Below are positions 1-9,239 of a DNA stretch of 64,000 bases, one piece after another. Position 1 is the stretch's first letter. The number at the start of each line of letters is the position of its first letter. The stretch comes from Lachnospiraceae bacterium C6A11 (GTDB taxonomy: Bacteria; Bacillota; Clostridia; Lachnospirales; Lachnospiraceae): assembly GCA_000702245.1 (NCBI GenBank), contig JNKY01000013.1, forward strand, positions 208,112 to 272,111. Reading direction: 5' to 3'. Position numbers and translations under genes: made by a program. The notes under the pieces are model-generated. The model was not told where the DNA came from. It ran no database searches and saw only the letters and a program-made list of their open reading frames with translations.

Positions 1-3000
1 ATGCCTGCTGCTGTTTAAGAGTATCATTCCGTAATTCCTGCCCTTTTCATTGTACCCCAGGGCATAATCCATCAGAAAATCAGCAAATGCATGGGCATTC
101 ATGAGACCTGTAACATTATCTATCTTCGCAAAACCGGTGGAACCGCCGACACGTGCCATTTCCTCATCACTGTCTATAAAATACCCAAACAGTCCAACTA
201 TCTCACCGTTATCATAGATAGGCATCTTATTGGTGATTATATTATGCATCACGCCCTTAACGATACACTGTCCTTTGGCATTCTTGACTCTCACACCCTT
301 ATAGATAACCTCTTCCTCATGACTCTTGAATCTGTCATCTTCTATATGCCAGCGCATATCCTCATCAGTCTTGTCGATGATATCCTCCACAGACCTGAGA
401 CCGAAGAAATCAATAAAGGACTGGCTTGCGCCCTTGAAGCGTCTGTTCTTATCCTTCCAGAACATCTTGATACTGGTATTCCAGACAAGATTGTTCCAAA
501 GCATGGCGTATTGTATCTCCTTTTCCGACAGTTCCGAATCAGCAGCGGCTGTATGAATATTATCAAGCGGAATATTACATGCATCCGATACGAAAGGCTT
601 AACGCAGAACAGGAATTCCTTACCTTCTGTTCCGGCAACCTCGAGTATCAGTATCTCCTTCCATGCATAGCTGCCATCAGCCTGCAGTATCCTGAAGGAC
701 TGTGCAATATAACCTTTTTCACTTTTTCTGACTCTGTCTGAAAGGGTATCAAGTTTAATAAAGTCCCTGTTTCTTGTCTTTTCAGACGGAAATACGTATT
801 TCTCTATAAATCTATCTATGCTTTCGCTCAACGTCTGATTTTGTGTTTCCTTAACACCGGCATAATGAACACCACCGATAAGCGGAAATACGTCATTTTT
901 TTCAAGATCCAGAACAGCTACATTCTCGAAAAGAGTATTCAGTTCTCTTATCCTCTTATCAAGCCTGTCGGACTCAACAATCTTTATGTCCTTGGACAGA
1001 TTGATAAGCGAGCATTTTAATATATAGTGCCCGTCGAATTCTGCAAGCAGCTCCGCATTAAGGCTCAGATAATTGCCGTTACCTGTATAGAAAAAGCTCT
1101 GAGGTTTACCCGATGACTCTACGAGATTAGCGAACTCACGATATTTTGCCCCAAGCGGCGATCCCGAATGATACAGTCTTTTGTCGATTTCCTGAAGCTC
1201 CAGCTCCTCATCAAATATCTGCTCTCTGTATTTTTTATTCATGAAAAGGGTTCTGAAGTTCTTGCCATCATCCTCGATTATCTCCAGCGGATTGTCCGTA
1301 CTTCTGACATTCTTGCTGGCAGCCTCATAGAAGCTTCTCCACCTTCTCTTCTCTATCTCAACGCCATTCTCAAGAAGATGTCCAAACATAACATCTATCT
1401 CTTCCGGTCTTCCGTAATAATAGCCCTGCAGCTTACCACAGCCTATCTCGCGGAGGAACTCGATCTGTTCCTCGGTCTCAACACCCTCGGCAAGAGTCGC
1501 TATACCTATGTTCTTCGCCATAGATACGGTCGAACGCATGATATCTTTAGCCTTCTCGGTAAAAGGAGTGAGGAAACGCATATCAAACTTAAGCATATCA
1601 AACTGATAATCCTTAAGCAGTGTAAGAGATGAATAACCGCTTCCGAAATCATCCATCCATATTTCATAGCCAGCATTACGGAAGTCCTCTATCACTCTTC
1701 TCATGAGTTCCTCATCAGAAGCGATCATACTTTCCGTTATCTCGATATGTATATAATCACGCGGGATATCATTCCTCTCAACGGCATCTTCAACGACCTC
1801 CAGCATGTTGCACATTACGAAGTCTATCCTTGAGAAGTTGATGGAAACCGGCACTATCGGCTTACCTGCCTGAATCCTTTCATGTATGGTCCTGCAGACC
1901 TTTTCAACCACATAGCAGTCGATCTTCTGTATCTGTCTGTCCTTCTCAAGTACGCCCACGAAACGGTCAGGAAGAAGGAAACCAAGCTCAGGATCATCCC
2001 ATCTTACAAGAGATTCCATACCGCAGAGCTCGCCCGTAAGCGTTCTTACAACCGGCTGGAAATAAACCTTGATCCACTCATTTGCTATCGCGTCATCAAC
2101 CATCTTGATAACATGATCAGAGGTATTTACACGTTCTGCTATACTTTCGGAATATTCGATGATATCAAGCTTGTTATCATGCTTGATGTAATCACAGGCA
2201 AACTTAGACAGCGAAAGGGCTGATTCCACATCGAAATATCTGTTCGGGATAAATCTGTATATACCGAACTTTCCGATAATATTGCTCTTGCCGCCGTAAG
2301 CCTCCTTAACAGCCCTTGACGCAGCCTCCACAGCTTCAAGAGCTCCATGGTATTTGGTAAATATAGCAAAGTGGTCGTCGGAAAGTCTTGAAAGGATAGC
2401 ATCAGGGAAGCACCTTCTCAGTATATCCGAAACTGTCTTCAGACAGCCGTCGCCTGCAGCTATACCCTTATTGATATTCAGGAATTTGAAATTCACAAGG
2501 TTCAGGTAGACGATCACATATTCGCTCGAATCTATATCGCAGAGCTGCCTGTTCAGCCCCGCAACCTTTTTCTGGAACTTTGGCTTTCTGTAGAGTCCGG
2601 TGATGATATCATAATCCGAGCCCATATTATCAAGCCTGTGAATAAATACATATGCATAGTAAATATCGCCCAGCTTCTCATCATGAACAAGCGTCATATG
2701 ATTAACTATACGGCGTATATTCCCCTTTTTTGTCCTTATATTATAAAATACGTAACCTGATGAACTCTCCGGATCCTTCACCTGATTGCCTATCTCATTT
2801 AAGACAGCCGTAAGCTCGGTATCATTTACCATACCGTCAAAGCTTCCTCCGGTAAAAGCCAGAAAATCATCATAATCATCGCATTCAAAAAGCTTTATTA
2901 AATAGTCATTTGCATAATAAAACTTATGTCCGGCATCAGCAGAATATATCATTGCTCCACCTGACATTTTGTCCGTAAATGCCCCAAACGGATTCATCCC

Positions 3001-3018
3001 ATCTCGTATATCGGCCAT
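1..3018 (-). CDS. PAS-GGDEF-EAL c-di-GMP signalling protein (partial, C-terminus beyond window)
   Basis: Translating the minus strand from the ATG at 3018 gives 1006 codons with no stop before the window edge. Order of domains: PAS-like sensor (about 1-135), GGDEF domain (about 140-290) with SDDHF at 213-217 in place of GGDEF, EAL phosphodiesterase (about 305-550), then a long PAS-like part, then a second GGDEF start (NVTGLMN near 965) cut by the edge. EAL hallmarks are kept: ESL at 335 for EAL, INFSR, EITES, DDFGSG at 456, LKFD, EGVE at 511, LQGYYYGRP at 530. Family knowledge: EAL domains hydrolyse c-di-GMP; GGDEF domains without the motif cannot make it and may bind nucleotide. The first GGDEF is therefore probably inactive and the EAL probably active. 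No membrane segment is seen, so it is likely cytoplasmic. A GGGGGTG ribosome binding site precedes the start. Confidence 0.9.
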   Translation of the reverse strand, partial: MADIRDGMNPFGAFTDKMSGGAMIYSADAGHKFYYANDYLIKLFECDDYDDFLAFTGGSFDGMVNDTELTAVLNEIGNQVKDPESSSGYVFYNIRTKKGNIRRIVNHMTLVHDEKLGDIYYAYVFIHRLDNMGSDYDIITGLYRKPKFQKKVAGLNRQLCDIDSSEYVIVYLNLVNFKFLNINKGIAAGDGCLKTVSDILRRCFPDAILSRLSDDHFAIFTKYHGALEAVEAASRAVKEAYGGKSNIIGKFGIYRFIPNRYFDVESALSLSKFACDYIKHDNKLDIIEYSESIAERVNTSDHVIKMVDDAIANEWIKVYFQPVVRTLTGELCGMESLVRWDDPELGFLLPDRFVGVLEKDRQIQKIDCYVVEKVCRTIHERIQAGKPIVPVSINFSRIDFVMCNMLEVVEDAVERNDIPRDYIHIEITESMIASDEELMRRVIEDFRNAGYEIWMDDFGSGYSSLTLLKDYQFDMLKFDMRFLTPFTEKAKDIMRSTVSMAKNIGIATLAEGVETEEQIEFLREIGCGKLQGYYYGRPEEIDVMFGHLLENGVEIEKRRWRSFYEAASKNVRSTDNPLEIIEDDGKNFRTLFMNKKYREQIFDEELELQEIDKRLYHSGSPLGAKYREFANLVESSGKPQSFFYTGNGNYLSLNAELLAEFDGHYILKCSLINLSKDIKIVESDRLDKRIRELNTLFENVAVLDLEKNDVFPLIGGVHYAGVKETQNQTLSESIDRFIEKYVFPSEKTRNRDFIKLDTLSDRVRKSEKGYIAQSFRILQADGSYAWKEILILEVAGTEGKEFLFCVKPFVSDACNIPLDNIHTAAADSELSEKEIQYAMLWNNLVWNTSIKMFWKDKNRRFKGASQSFIDFFGLRSVEDIIDKTDEDMRWHIEDDRFKSHEEEVIYKGVRVKNAKGQCIVKGVMHNIITNKMPIYDNGEIVGLFGYFIDSDEEMARVGGSTGFAKIDNVTGLMNAHAFADFLMDYALGYNEKGRNYGMILLNSSRH

Positions 3019-3070
3019 AAGTAACACCCCCGATTCAGATCACAACAAAACCACTCTCACAGCCCCTTTT

Positions 3071-3134
3071 AACCACCCTGAGGCAGTTTCCTCAAACTGT
3101 CTCCGACCGCACCCCATCGCGGCTTAAAATGGTT
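3071..3134 (-). ncRNA. candidate structured leader RNA (three-way junction) of the GGDEF/EAL gene
   Basis: On the minus strand the leader can fold as a closing stem AACCA (3134-3130) with TGGTT (3075-3071), enclosing hairpin GCCGC/GCGGT (3123-3119 with 3110-3106) and hairpin GAG-x-CAGTTT/AAACTG-x-CTC (3103 to about 3080). A promoter lies just upstream, so the fold would start about 10 nt after the transcription start and end about 52 nt before the ATG. I do not recognise a known riboswitch: the conserved c-di-GMP-I (GEMM) core is absent. Regulatory function is inferred. Confidence 0.4.
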
Positions 3135-3150
3135 ATAGATAGGCTATATT

Positions 3151-3180
3151 ATTATAACATAAAATAACAGGCATAATCAA
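3151..3180 (-). promoter_or_regulatory. sigma-A-type promoter of the GGDEF/EAL gene
   Basis: Minus strand TTGATT (3180-3175), 18-bp spacer, TATAAT (3156-3151). Predicted start near 3144 gives a leader of about 125 nt. Confidence 0.5.
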
Positions 3181-3279
3181 CACGAAACCCTTTAAGATTC
3201 ACACTTTGACCATGCCTGTCATTACTTTTTCCGGGGATGCTTTTATCATCCTCTTTTTATTCGATTGTCCGGAGCCTTT

Positions 3280-4197
3280 TTACTCCTTATCAAGTATTTC
3301 CTTAAATTCCTGAAGCTTAGCCTTGGCCTTCTTACTGATCTTGCGAGGAACCTCTATCTCGATCGTAACGTACTGGTCACCGTAGATATTTCTTCCCATG
3401 ACCGGCATGCCCTTGCCCTTAAGTCTCATCTGTGTGCCAGCCTGTGTACACTCCTTGATATTTGTCTCAACATCGCCGTAAAGCGTATGCATGATGACCT
3501 TGCCGCCAAATACAGCTGTTGTGAACGGAATACGCGCTGTTGTGTAAACATCTATACCGTCGCGTCTGAATCTGCCGTCCTCTATGATATCAACCTCAAG
3601 AAGTATATCGCCCGGCTCACCACCGTTCGGACTAGGTTCGCCCTTACCTCTGAGTCTTATCCTTCTGCCGCTTTCCATACCTGCAGGGATGGTTACACTG
3701 AGGCTTTCCTTGTTGCCTGCATTTCTGATATTGAGTACCTTCTCGCAGCCCTTCGCAGCCTCCTCAAGAGTAATGGTAACGGATGCAACAACATCACGTC
3801 CACGCATAGGTCCGCGTCTTCCACCGAAGCCGCCACCGAAGAAGCTTCCGAATCCTCCGCCGCCGAAACCGCCACCGAAGAGTCCTTCAAGTATATCGTT
3901 CAGGTCGCCGCTGAAGCCATATGAAGAATAGCCGCCTGCTCCGCCGCCGAAACCGCCGTCTCCGCCATTCTCGAAAGCAGCCATACCGAACTGGTCGTAT
4001 ACGCTACGCTTCTTAGGATCGCTGAGAACCTCATAAGCCTCTGAAGCTTCCTTAAACTTCTCCTCTGCATCCTTATCTCCCGGATTTGCATCCGGATGAT
4101 ATTTCTTCGCAAGTATACGATAAGCCTTCTTGATGGCTTCCTCGTCTGCTGATTTATCTATTCCCAGAACCTCATAAAAATCTCTCTTCTGGCTCAT
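3280..4197 (-). CDS. J-domain co-chaperone, DnaJ/CbpA-like without zinc finger
   Basis: 305 aa. J domain at residues 5-70 with HPD at 34-36, the motif that stimulates Hsp70 (DnaK) ATPase. It is followed by a Gly/Phe-rich linker (about 75-130, repeated GGGFGG) and two beta-barrel substrate-binding domains. The four CxxCxGxG zinc repeats of true DnaJ are absent, so it is a type II (class B, CbpA-like) J-protein. It stands alone, not in an hrcA-grpE-dnaK-dnaJ operon, but has its own CIRCE operator and promoter upstream, so it is expected to be heat inducible under HrcA. Start chosen at ATG 4197 after AGAAGGTG. The C-terminus is Lys-rich. Confidence 0.93.
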   Translation of the reverse strand: MSQKRDFYEVLGIDKSADEEAIKKAYRILAKKYHPDANPGDKDAEEKFKEASEAYEVLSDPKKRSVYDQFGMAAFENGGDGGFGGGAGGYSSYGFSGDLNDILEGLFGGGFGGGGFGSFFGGGFGGRRGPMRGRDVVASVTITLEEAAKGCEKVLNIRNAGNKESLSVTIPAGMESGRRIRLRGKGEPSPNGGEPGDILLEVDIIEDGRFRRDGIDVYTTARIPFTTAVFGGKVIMHTLYGDVETNIKECTQAGTQMRLKGKGMPVMGRNIYGDQYVTIEIEVPRKISKKAKAKLQEFKEILDKE

Positions 4198-4302
4198 TAA
4201 TAAGTCACCTTCTTCTAAATCTCTGCATCTTATATCTGTCGGTAATCAATTAATATGCGGTCAAAGATACAGTATTTCCTATCTTTTTCTATAAACATAG
4301 TG

Positions 4303-4331
4303 ATTATAGCATTAAAATTAGCACTCGTCAA
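4303..4331 (-). promoter_or_regulatory. promoter of the J-protein gene, overlapping CIRCE
   Basis: Minus strand TTGACG (4331-4326), exactly 17 bp, TATAAT (4308-4303). The -35 lies within the CIRCE element, the classic layout for HrcA repression. Confidence 0.85.
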
Positions 4332-4344
4332 TAACGAGTGCTAA
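4318..4344. promoter_or_regulatory. CIRCE element (HrcA operator)
   Basis: Perfect inverted repeat TTAGCACTC-N9-GAGTGCTAA, identical to the consensus bound by the heat-shock repressor HrcA. It overlaps the -35 of the promoter that reads into the J-protein gene. Confidence 0.97.
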
Positions 4345-4403
4345 TACATTTATAAATATTTATTCATAATCATTGCATTATATGAGTTTAGTCATGGACA
4401 ATG

Positions 4404-6134
4404 CTACTCTAAGCTCTTGATAAGCTCCTGAACCTTTGCCTCGAATTCCTTCGACTTCTGCTGGCCGTCCTCAAGGGAGCTTCCCTTAACGCCATAGTAG
4501 AACTTGATCTTTGGCTCAGTTCCTGATGGACGTGCGCAGAGCCATGCATCATCAGAAAGCTCGTAGTAAACAACGTTTGACTTTGGAAGTCCGGTTGGCT
4601 TTACTGCTCCTGTTGCAAGATCTGTGATTGTATCCTTCTGGTAATCTCTTACTGCAAGTACCTTGTAGCCTGCGATCTCTGAAGGTGTATTTGCGCGGAG
4701 CGCTTCCATGATGGCACCGATCTTAGCGATACCCTCGATACCCTTCATTGTGATCGTTGTGATGGCATCGATATGGTAGCCGTATTTCTCATACATATCT
4801 ATCATAGCATCCCAGAGAGTCTTGCCCTGAGACTTGTAATAAGCTGCTGCTTCGCAGAGAGCCATAGTAGCAACGATAGCATCCTTATCTCTTGCATGTG
4901 TTCCGATAAGGCAGCCGTAGCTTTCCTCGAAACCAAAGAGATAAGTTCCGCGGCCTTCGTTTTCGTAAGCAAGGATCCTTCTTCCGATCCACTTGAAGCC
5001 TGTCAGGCACTCCTCTTCCTCAACGCCGTAAGCCTTTGCAACCTGGTCAACAAGATTTGTTGTAACGATGGTCTTAACAAGCTTTGCATCCTCAGGTATA
5101 CCTCTTGTTGCTGCAACCTGCGAGAGCTCGTACTCAGCAAGAAGGCTTCCTGACATATTTCCTGTGAGGCAGATATATTCGCCGCTCTTTGCATCCTTAA
5201 CGTAAACGCCAAGTCTGTCTGCATCAGGGTCAGTTGCAAGAACAAGGTCTGCATCAACCTCCTCAGCAAGCTTAAGTGCAAGTGCGAAAGCTTCCTTAGC
5301 TTCAGGATTCGGATAATCAACTGTTGGGAAGTTTCCGTCAGGCAGCTCCTGCTCAGGAACTACGTAAACATTTGGGAAACCGATCTCTGCGAGTATACGT
5401 CTTGCAGGGATATTTCCTGTTCCGTGAAGTGGTGAATAAACAACCTTTATATCCTTACCGAACTTGTCGATAGCATCCTGGTGGATGATAACCTTCTTAA
5501 GCTCAGCGATGTAAGCGTCATCAACCTCTTTACCGATCGTGATGTAGAGGCCTGCTGCGATTGCAGCTTCCTTGTCCATAGTCTTGGCATCCTCGATCCT
5601 GATCGCCTTAACGCAGTCCATGATTCCTGTATCGTTTGGAGGAGTGATCTGTGCGCCATCCTCCCAGTAAACCTTGTAGCCGTTGTATTCAGGCGGATTG
5701 TGGCTTGCTGTGATATTTATACCTGCTGTACATCCGAGATATCTTACTGCAAAGGAAAGCTCTGGCGTCGGTCTGAGAGACTCGAAACGATAAGCCTTGA
5801 TACCGTTTGCTGCAAGTGTAAGTGCTGCAACGTCAGCAAATTCAGGCGAGAAGTTTCTGCAATCGTATGCGATAGCAACACCCTTAGCCTGTGCGCCCTT
5901 GGAAATAATATAATCAGCAAGACCCTGTGTAGCTCTTGCAACAACGTATTTGTTCATACGGTTTATGCCGGCACCGATTATGCCTCTGAGACCTGCTGTA
6001 CCGAATTCGAGCTCTGCGTAAAATCTTTCCTTGATCTCTTTCTCATCACCGCTTATAGCTTTAAGCTCTGCTTTGGTCTCCTCGTCGAAGAACGGATTCT
6101 CGAGCCATTCCTCGTAAACCTTCATGTAGTCCAT
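4404..6134 (-). CDS. pgcA: phosphoglucomutase/phosphomannomutase (alpha-D-phosphohexomutase)
   Basis: 576 aa, the length of Bacillus PgcA-type enzymes. Interconverts glucose 6-phosphate and glucose 1-phosphate (possibly also mannose phosphates), feeding cell-wall and polysaccharide precursors. Family motifs in order: phosphoserine loop TASHNP at 142-147 (catalytic Ser144), metal-binding DPDADR, sugar-binding GFEESYG, and phosphate-binding RPSGTEPKIKFY near the C-terminus. Start at 6134 follows a strong AGGAGG; a second Met lies three codons in. Cytoplasmic, probably monocistronic. Symbol assigned by similarity to the Bacillus enzyme; substrate preference cannot be read from sequence. Confidence 0.93.
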   Translation of the reverse strand: MDYMKVYEEWLENPFFDEETKAELKAISGDEKEIKERFYAELEFGTAGLRGIIGAGINRMNKYVVARATQGLADYIISKGAQAKGVAIAYDCRNFSPEFADVAALTLAANGIKAYRFESLRPTPELSFAVRYLGCTAGINITASHNPPEYNGYKVYWEDGAQITPPNDTGIMDCVKAIRIEDAKTMDKEAAIAAGLYITIGKEVDDAYIAELKKVIIHQDAIDKFGKDIKVVYSPLHGTGNIPARRILAEIGFPNVYVVPEQELPDGNFPTVDYPNPEAKEAFALALKLAEEVDADLVLATDPDADRLGVYVKDAKSGEYICLTGNMSGSLLAEYELSQVAATRGIPEDAKLVKTIVTTNLVDQVAKAYGVEEEECLTGFKWIGRRILAYENEGRGTYLFGFEESYGCLIGTHARDKDAIVATMALCEAAAYYKSQGKTLWDAMIDMYEKYGYHIDAITTITMKGIEGIAKIGAIMEALRANTPSEIAGYKVLAVRDYQKDTITDLATGAVKPTGLPKSNVVYYELSDDAWLCARPSGTEPKIKFYYGVKGSSLEDGQQKSKEFEAKVQELIKSLE

Positions 6135-6268
6135 TGTGTATCCTCCTATCGTATCTATATAACTTTTGCAGTTCCCGGTATGACCGTTCCTGAATAACCG
6201 GGCCGCGTTCCGTTACGCGCCGATCATACTTATGATATAGTGTGTGTCCCCGCTTTGGGAAAATGAAT

Positions 6269-6302
6269 TTAGGGAACTGCATACTTATCCACAGTTCCCT
6301 AA
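6269..6302 (-). terminator. hairpin terminator after the 910-aa family gene
   Basis: 11-bp perfect stem TTAGGGAACTG/CAGTTCCCTAA with a 12-nt loop, 35 bp past the stop codon. The T-tract on the minus strand is weak, so termination may be partial. Confidence 0.6.
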
Positions 6303-6337
6303 AATTATACTCTAATTATCACGATTTGTGAAGAAAA

Positions 6338-9070
6338 TTATATAGATTTTCTTGCACCTTTTACAGGCACTTCCTTAGACTTGCCGGCATTCAGCGCGGT
6401 ATTCTTGTCTTTAGCCATATTCTTCTGAGTATCTTCTATTGTCTGACGTACATTCTTCGCATATTCCTTCGCAAGTTCCGGATCAAGCTGTCTCCTGTAC
6501 TGTCCGTTCTGTTTTTTTCTGACCAGTTTCCGGATACTGTTCGTCGTATATTTCTCAATCTCAATACACTTTGAATTGGTGATATCGAAGTTTCCCTTCG
6601 TGACTTCCTTGACACCCCTTCTCCTGTTAACGGTATTTCTTGCTTCTGTCAGAAAACCACTCGTTTCGGTACATTCTTCACTTACAACATTCATCGCCGC
6701 AAATATGTATGAATCCCGAGGAACCAATCTCTTCCCGACTCCGGAGGCTTTAAAATACTTATATCCTCCGACCATAATGTCATGGTTGGCATTGGCGATA
6801 ACGGTATTCACCTTATCAAAATTAACACCCTCAAGACTCTCCGGAAGATGAGCTATCTTTTTAACACTTTCATATACCTTCTTATATGCGGCATTTCCTG
6901 CTTCAGGTTCAATCATATTTTTATAGACTGTCTGCATCTCGCTTATATACCAGCTGTATGAATCGTCATTGAGCTTACCGTTTATCAGCTTAGGTTCTGT
7001 CAGTCCATAGATCTTCTTTTTCTGATGATCGATAACCTTTCCGATGCTGTCCGGTGTGACAACCGCTCTTCTGAGATCATTATTGCTCATAGTATCGAGT
7101 CCAAGTTCCTCTCGCGCCTGCTTTGCGAAGGCCTCGACCTTCTTCTCGTCAAATGGAACCGCAGGTCTGTGCTTCTTCCAGATATGCGCACCAATTACCT
7201 TCGAGAGGTTATCCACAAGCTGCTCCTTGGTTCCGTTAAGAACGCCAACACCTGTATGGGCCTGCATGTATTTATCATATTCATTTTTAGGTGCTGTCTT
7301 CGTATATTCGCCGAGCAGTCTCTTGCCCGGATCAACGCGAAGCACGCCGTACTCCGGATCATTATAATCTATGATATGCTCATTCTCGGTACCCGGTACA
7401 AGAAAAGTCTTCAGGCTATTCAAAATATTATCAACAGTCGCAATTCTCTGCTTTTCTGTATCTGAACGTGAATGCTTGGCGCCCTCCGGACCCTCAGCCT
7501 GGTATTTCTTATATCTGAGATACTCCGTTGCAAGTCTTGCAGTTTCCTTAACCTGGTCGGTATAATCCTCGATACTTTCCTGGTCATTCATATCGATCTT
7601 CATCTCGGACAGTGTCTTCAGAGCCTTCTTCAGGTTACTGAACTGCTTTGAAGATGACATCAAGGCCGGATCCACATCGCAGAGAGCCTTATAAAGGCCC
7701 TTGTTATCACTTGTCAGAGTTGCTTTTTCAGCAGGCGTCAGTTTTACCTGTACCCTGTCCTGAAGCCTCTTTGCATAGTAAGAAGCCGTGCTGATTCCCT
7801 TCAGTTCCTTAGCTGCCGCACCTACGAAGACGGACATATAACCTAAACAGGTGCTTCTCTCCGTCTCATCGATAGGACCGGCGATGGATCTTGTCCACTG
7901 CTCATTTATGATATCGTAATGTGTTTTATATTTCTTTATCTCTTCTTCGCTTTTCTTAAGATTATCTGCCCATTTGTTAAGTTCGCCGAGCCTCGTTTCC
8001 TTAGCCTTCTTCTGCTCGTCAGTATCGGCAGGCATGGCATTATATGCCTCCCACGCCTCATCGTACTGCTTCTTTTCCTTAAGGTATGGTTTATTGCGTA
8101 GATCATGTTCTTTCTTTATATTGTCCAGAGTTACTTTTCCGGAAGCCATCACTTCAATATCCGCTACAGGCCATCCTGCCTTCAGGAGATCTATCTTTGC
8201 TGAAAGGTTGCTGAGGTTAGTTCCAAACGCTCTCGGTCCTGTTGTAAACTCGGCATAATCATTCTGAGTTACTTCGGCAAACTCCAGCTTCCTGAAGTCA
8301 TCTTTAGATATGCTCAGTGCCTTTTCCATCCTCTCCTTCTGCATGATCATCTCATCCAGAAGCTCATCTCTGGTAACACTTCTATCCTTCAGGCAAGCTT
8401 CCATCTTTCTGCTGACTCTCATGGCCCCGGCTATGGAATCAAGTATTCCACTCTCTGTAAACTTGGCAAGATTACCAAGGTCATCAGCCTGCACCACTTT
8501 TACGCCTACACCGTTCTCCCTAACATCAATAGCAGCTGCTGTCAGATTCATCTTTACCATCAGATTAAAGGCATATTCATACATAGGATCATTCTGAGCC
8601 CTCTGAAGCCAGCCATCACCTGCCATATCCTCCGCCAGCTGCTGTACGGTATCATAGTAGCCCCTTACAGCCTCGTTCGGGAACTTGATCTTATCAGCCT
8701 TTTCCTTCATGATGTCCGCTATCTCGCGGTAAGCATTCTTGAACCTCTTTACAGTGTTATCCCATACAGACGAATAATATTTCGGCGGCATTTCAGATAC
8801 TCTGCTATTATATATCTCATCAGAAGTGATATCATGATCATCTCCATCCATACTATCCTTAGCCAGCTGGTCGTATTCTTTTCCGAATTCCTTCGCAACA
8901 ACTTCAGGGGAGCCCTGTCCGACAGCATCAAAGATGCCGGTTTCCTTATAAAGCCTCTCACTTTCCTCCTTTGATATCTGCCCCTTAAGGAGACCAAAAA
9001 GAATTATGGCCGCGTATGCATGGCCCTTATCCATATCAAAACAACTATTCTGCTTTTTGTATCTTGGCAT
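6338..9070 (-). CDS. large hypothetical protein, family member A (910 aa)
   Basis: Function not recognised. No signal peptide, membrane segment or catalytic motif is visible; it is long, charged and predicted mostly helical. It shares ordered motifs with the neighbouring 915-aa and 1221-aa proteins: N-terminal FGLLKGQ-SKEE (25-36), TGPRAF (277-282), LLKAGWP (295-301), SSSKQF (472-477), a YLRYK helix, RIATVDNIL (542-550) and, with the 915-aa protein only, LLGEY and a HLPE[SE]L segment. The C-terminus is basic and ends ARKSI. Start ATG at 9070 follows CGGAGGG. A direct-repeat box and -10 lie upstream, shared by all family members. It appears to be a tandem paralogue of the next gene, with its own promoter and terminator. 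Possible roles (structural, antagonistic, surface) are unsupported. Confidence 0.9.
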   Translation of the reverse strand: MPRYKKQNSCFDMDKGHAYAAIILFGLLKGQISKEESERLYKETGIFDAVGQGSPEVVAKEFGKEYDQLAKDSMDGDDHDITSDEIYNSRVSEMPPKYYSSVWDNTVKRFKNAYREIADIMKEKADKIKFPNEAVRGYYDTVQQLAEDMAGDGWLQRAQNDPMYEYAFNLMVKMNLTAAAIDVRENGVGVKVVQADDLGNLAKFTESGILDSIAGAMRVSRKMEACLKDRSVTRDELLDEMIMQKERMEKALSISKDDFRKLEFAEVTQNDYAEFTTGPRAFGTNLSNLSAKIDLLKAGWPVADIEVMASGKVTLDNIKKEHDLRNKPYLKEKKQYDEAWEAYNAMPADTDEQKKAKETRLGELNKWADNLKKSEEEIKKYKTHYDIINEQWTRSIAGPIDETERSTCLGYMSVFVGAAAKELKGISTASYYAKRLQDRVQVKLTPAEKATLTSDNKGLYKALCDVDPALMSSSKQFSNLKKALKTLSEMKIDMNDQESIEDYTDQVKETARLATEYLRYKKYQAEGPEGAKHSRSDTEKQRIATVDNILNSLKTFLVPGTENEHIIDYNDPEYGVLRVDPGKRLLGEYTKTAPKNEYDKYMQAHTGVGVLNGTKEQLVDNLSKVIGAHIWKKHRPAVPFDEKKVEAFAKQAREELGLDTMSNNDLRRAVVTPDSIGKVIDHQKKKIYGLTEPKLINGKLNDDSYSWYISEMQTVYKNMIEPEAGNAAYKKVYESVKKIAHLPESLEGVNFDKVNTVIANANHDIMVGGYKYFKASGVGKRLVPRDSYIFAAMNVVSEECTETSGFLTEARNTVNRRRGVKEVTKGNFDITNSKCIEIEKYTTNSIRKLVRKKQNGQYRRQLDPELAKEYAKNVRQTIEDTQKNMAKDKNTALNAGKSKEVPVKGARKSI

Positions 9071-9137
9071 AGCTTTTCCCTCCGATTTTTATGATGTATT
9101 TACAGGCAGTCTGCTGCCTTTCTTTTGCTCTAACGGC

Positions 9138-9170
9138 ATCATATCACCCTTCGCGCAACAAAAGCGCAAC
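9138..9170 (-). promoter_or_regulatory. direct-repeat box + -10, promoter of family member A
   Basis: Minus strand: GTTGCGC (9170-9164), TTTT, GTTGCGC (9159-9153), then exactly 9 bp, then TATGAT (9143-9138). The two 7-bp half sites are perfect direct repeats with an 11-bp period. The start codon lies 68 bp past the -10. Confidence 0.8.
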
Positions 9171-9239
9171 ATCATATTTAAAACTTCATTTGAAAATATG
9201 TTTTATGATTACGATCTGTCGATTATATTACAGTGCTAC

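Noticed and set aside
91..2402. Several + strand and other-frame open frames across 91-2402
   Set aside because: They lie opposite or out of frame with the continuous minus-strand PAS-GGDEF-EAL reading frame, which has recognisable motifs from 3018 to the edge.
9153..9170. Calling the direct-repeat box a Pho box
   Set aside because: The 7-4-7 geometry fits the OmpR/PhoB family, but GTTGCGC differs from known Pho boxes (CTGTCAT in E. coli, TTAACA in Bacillus).
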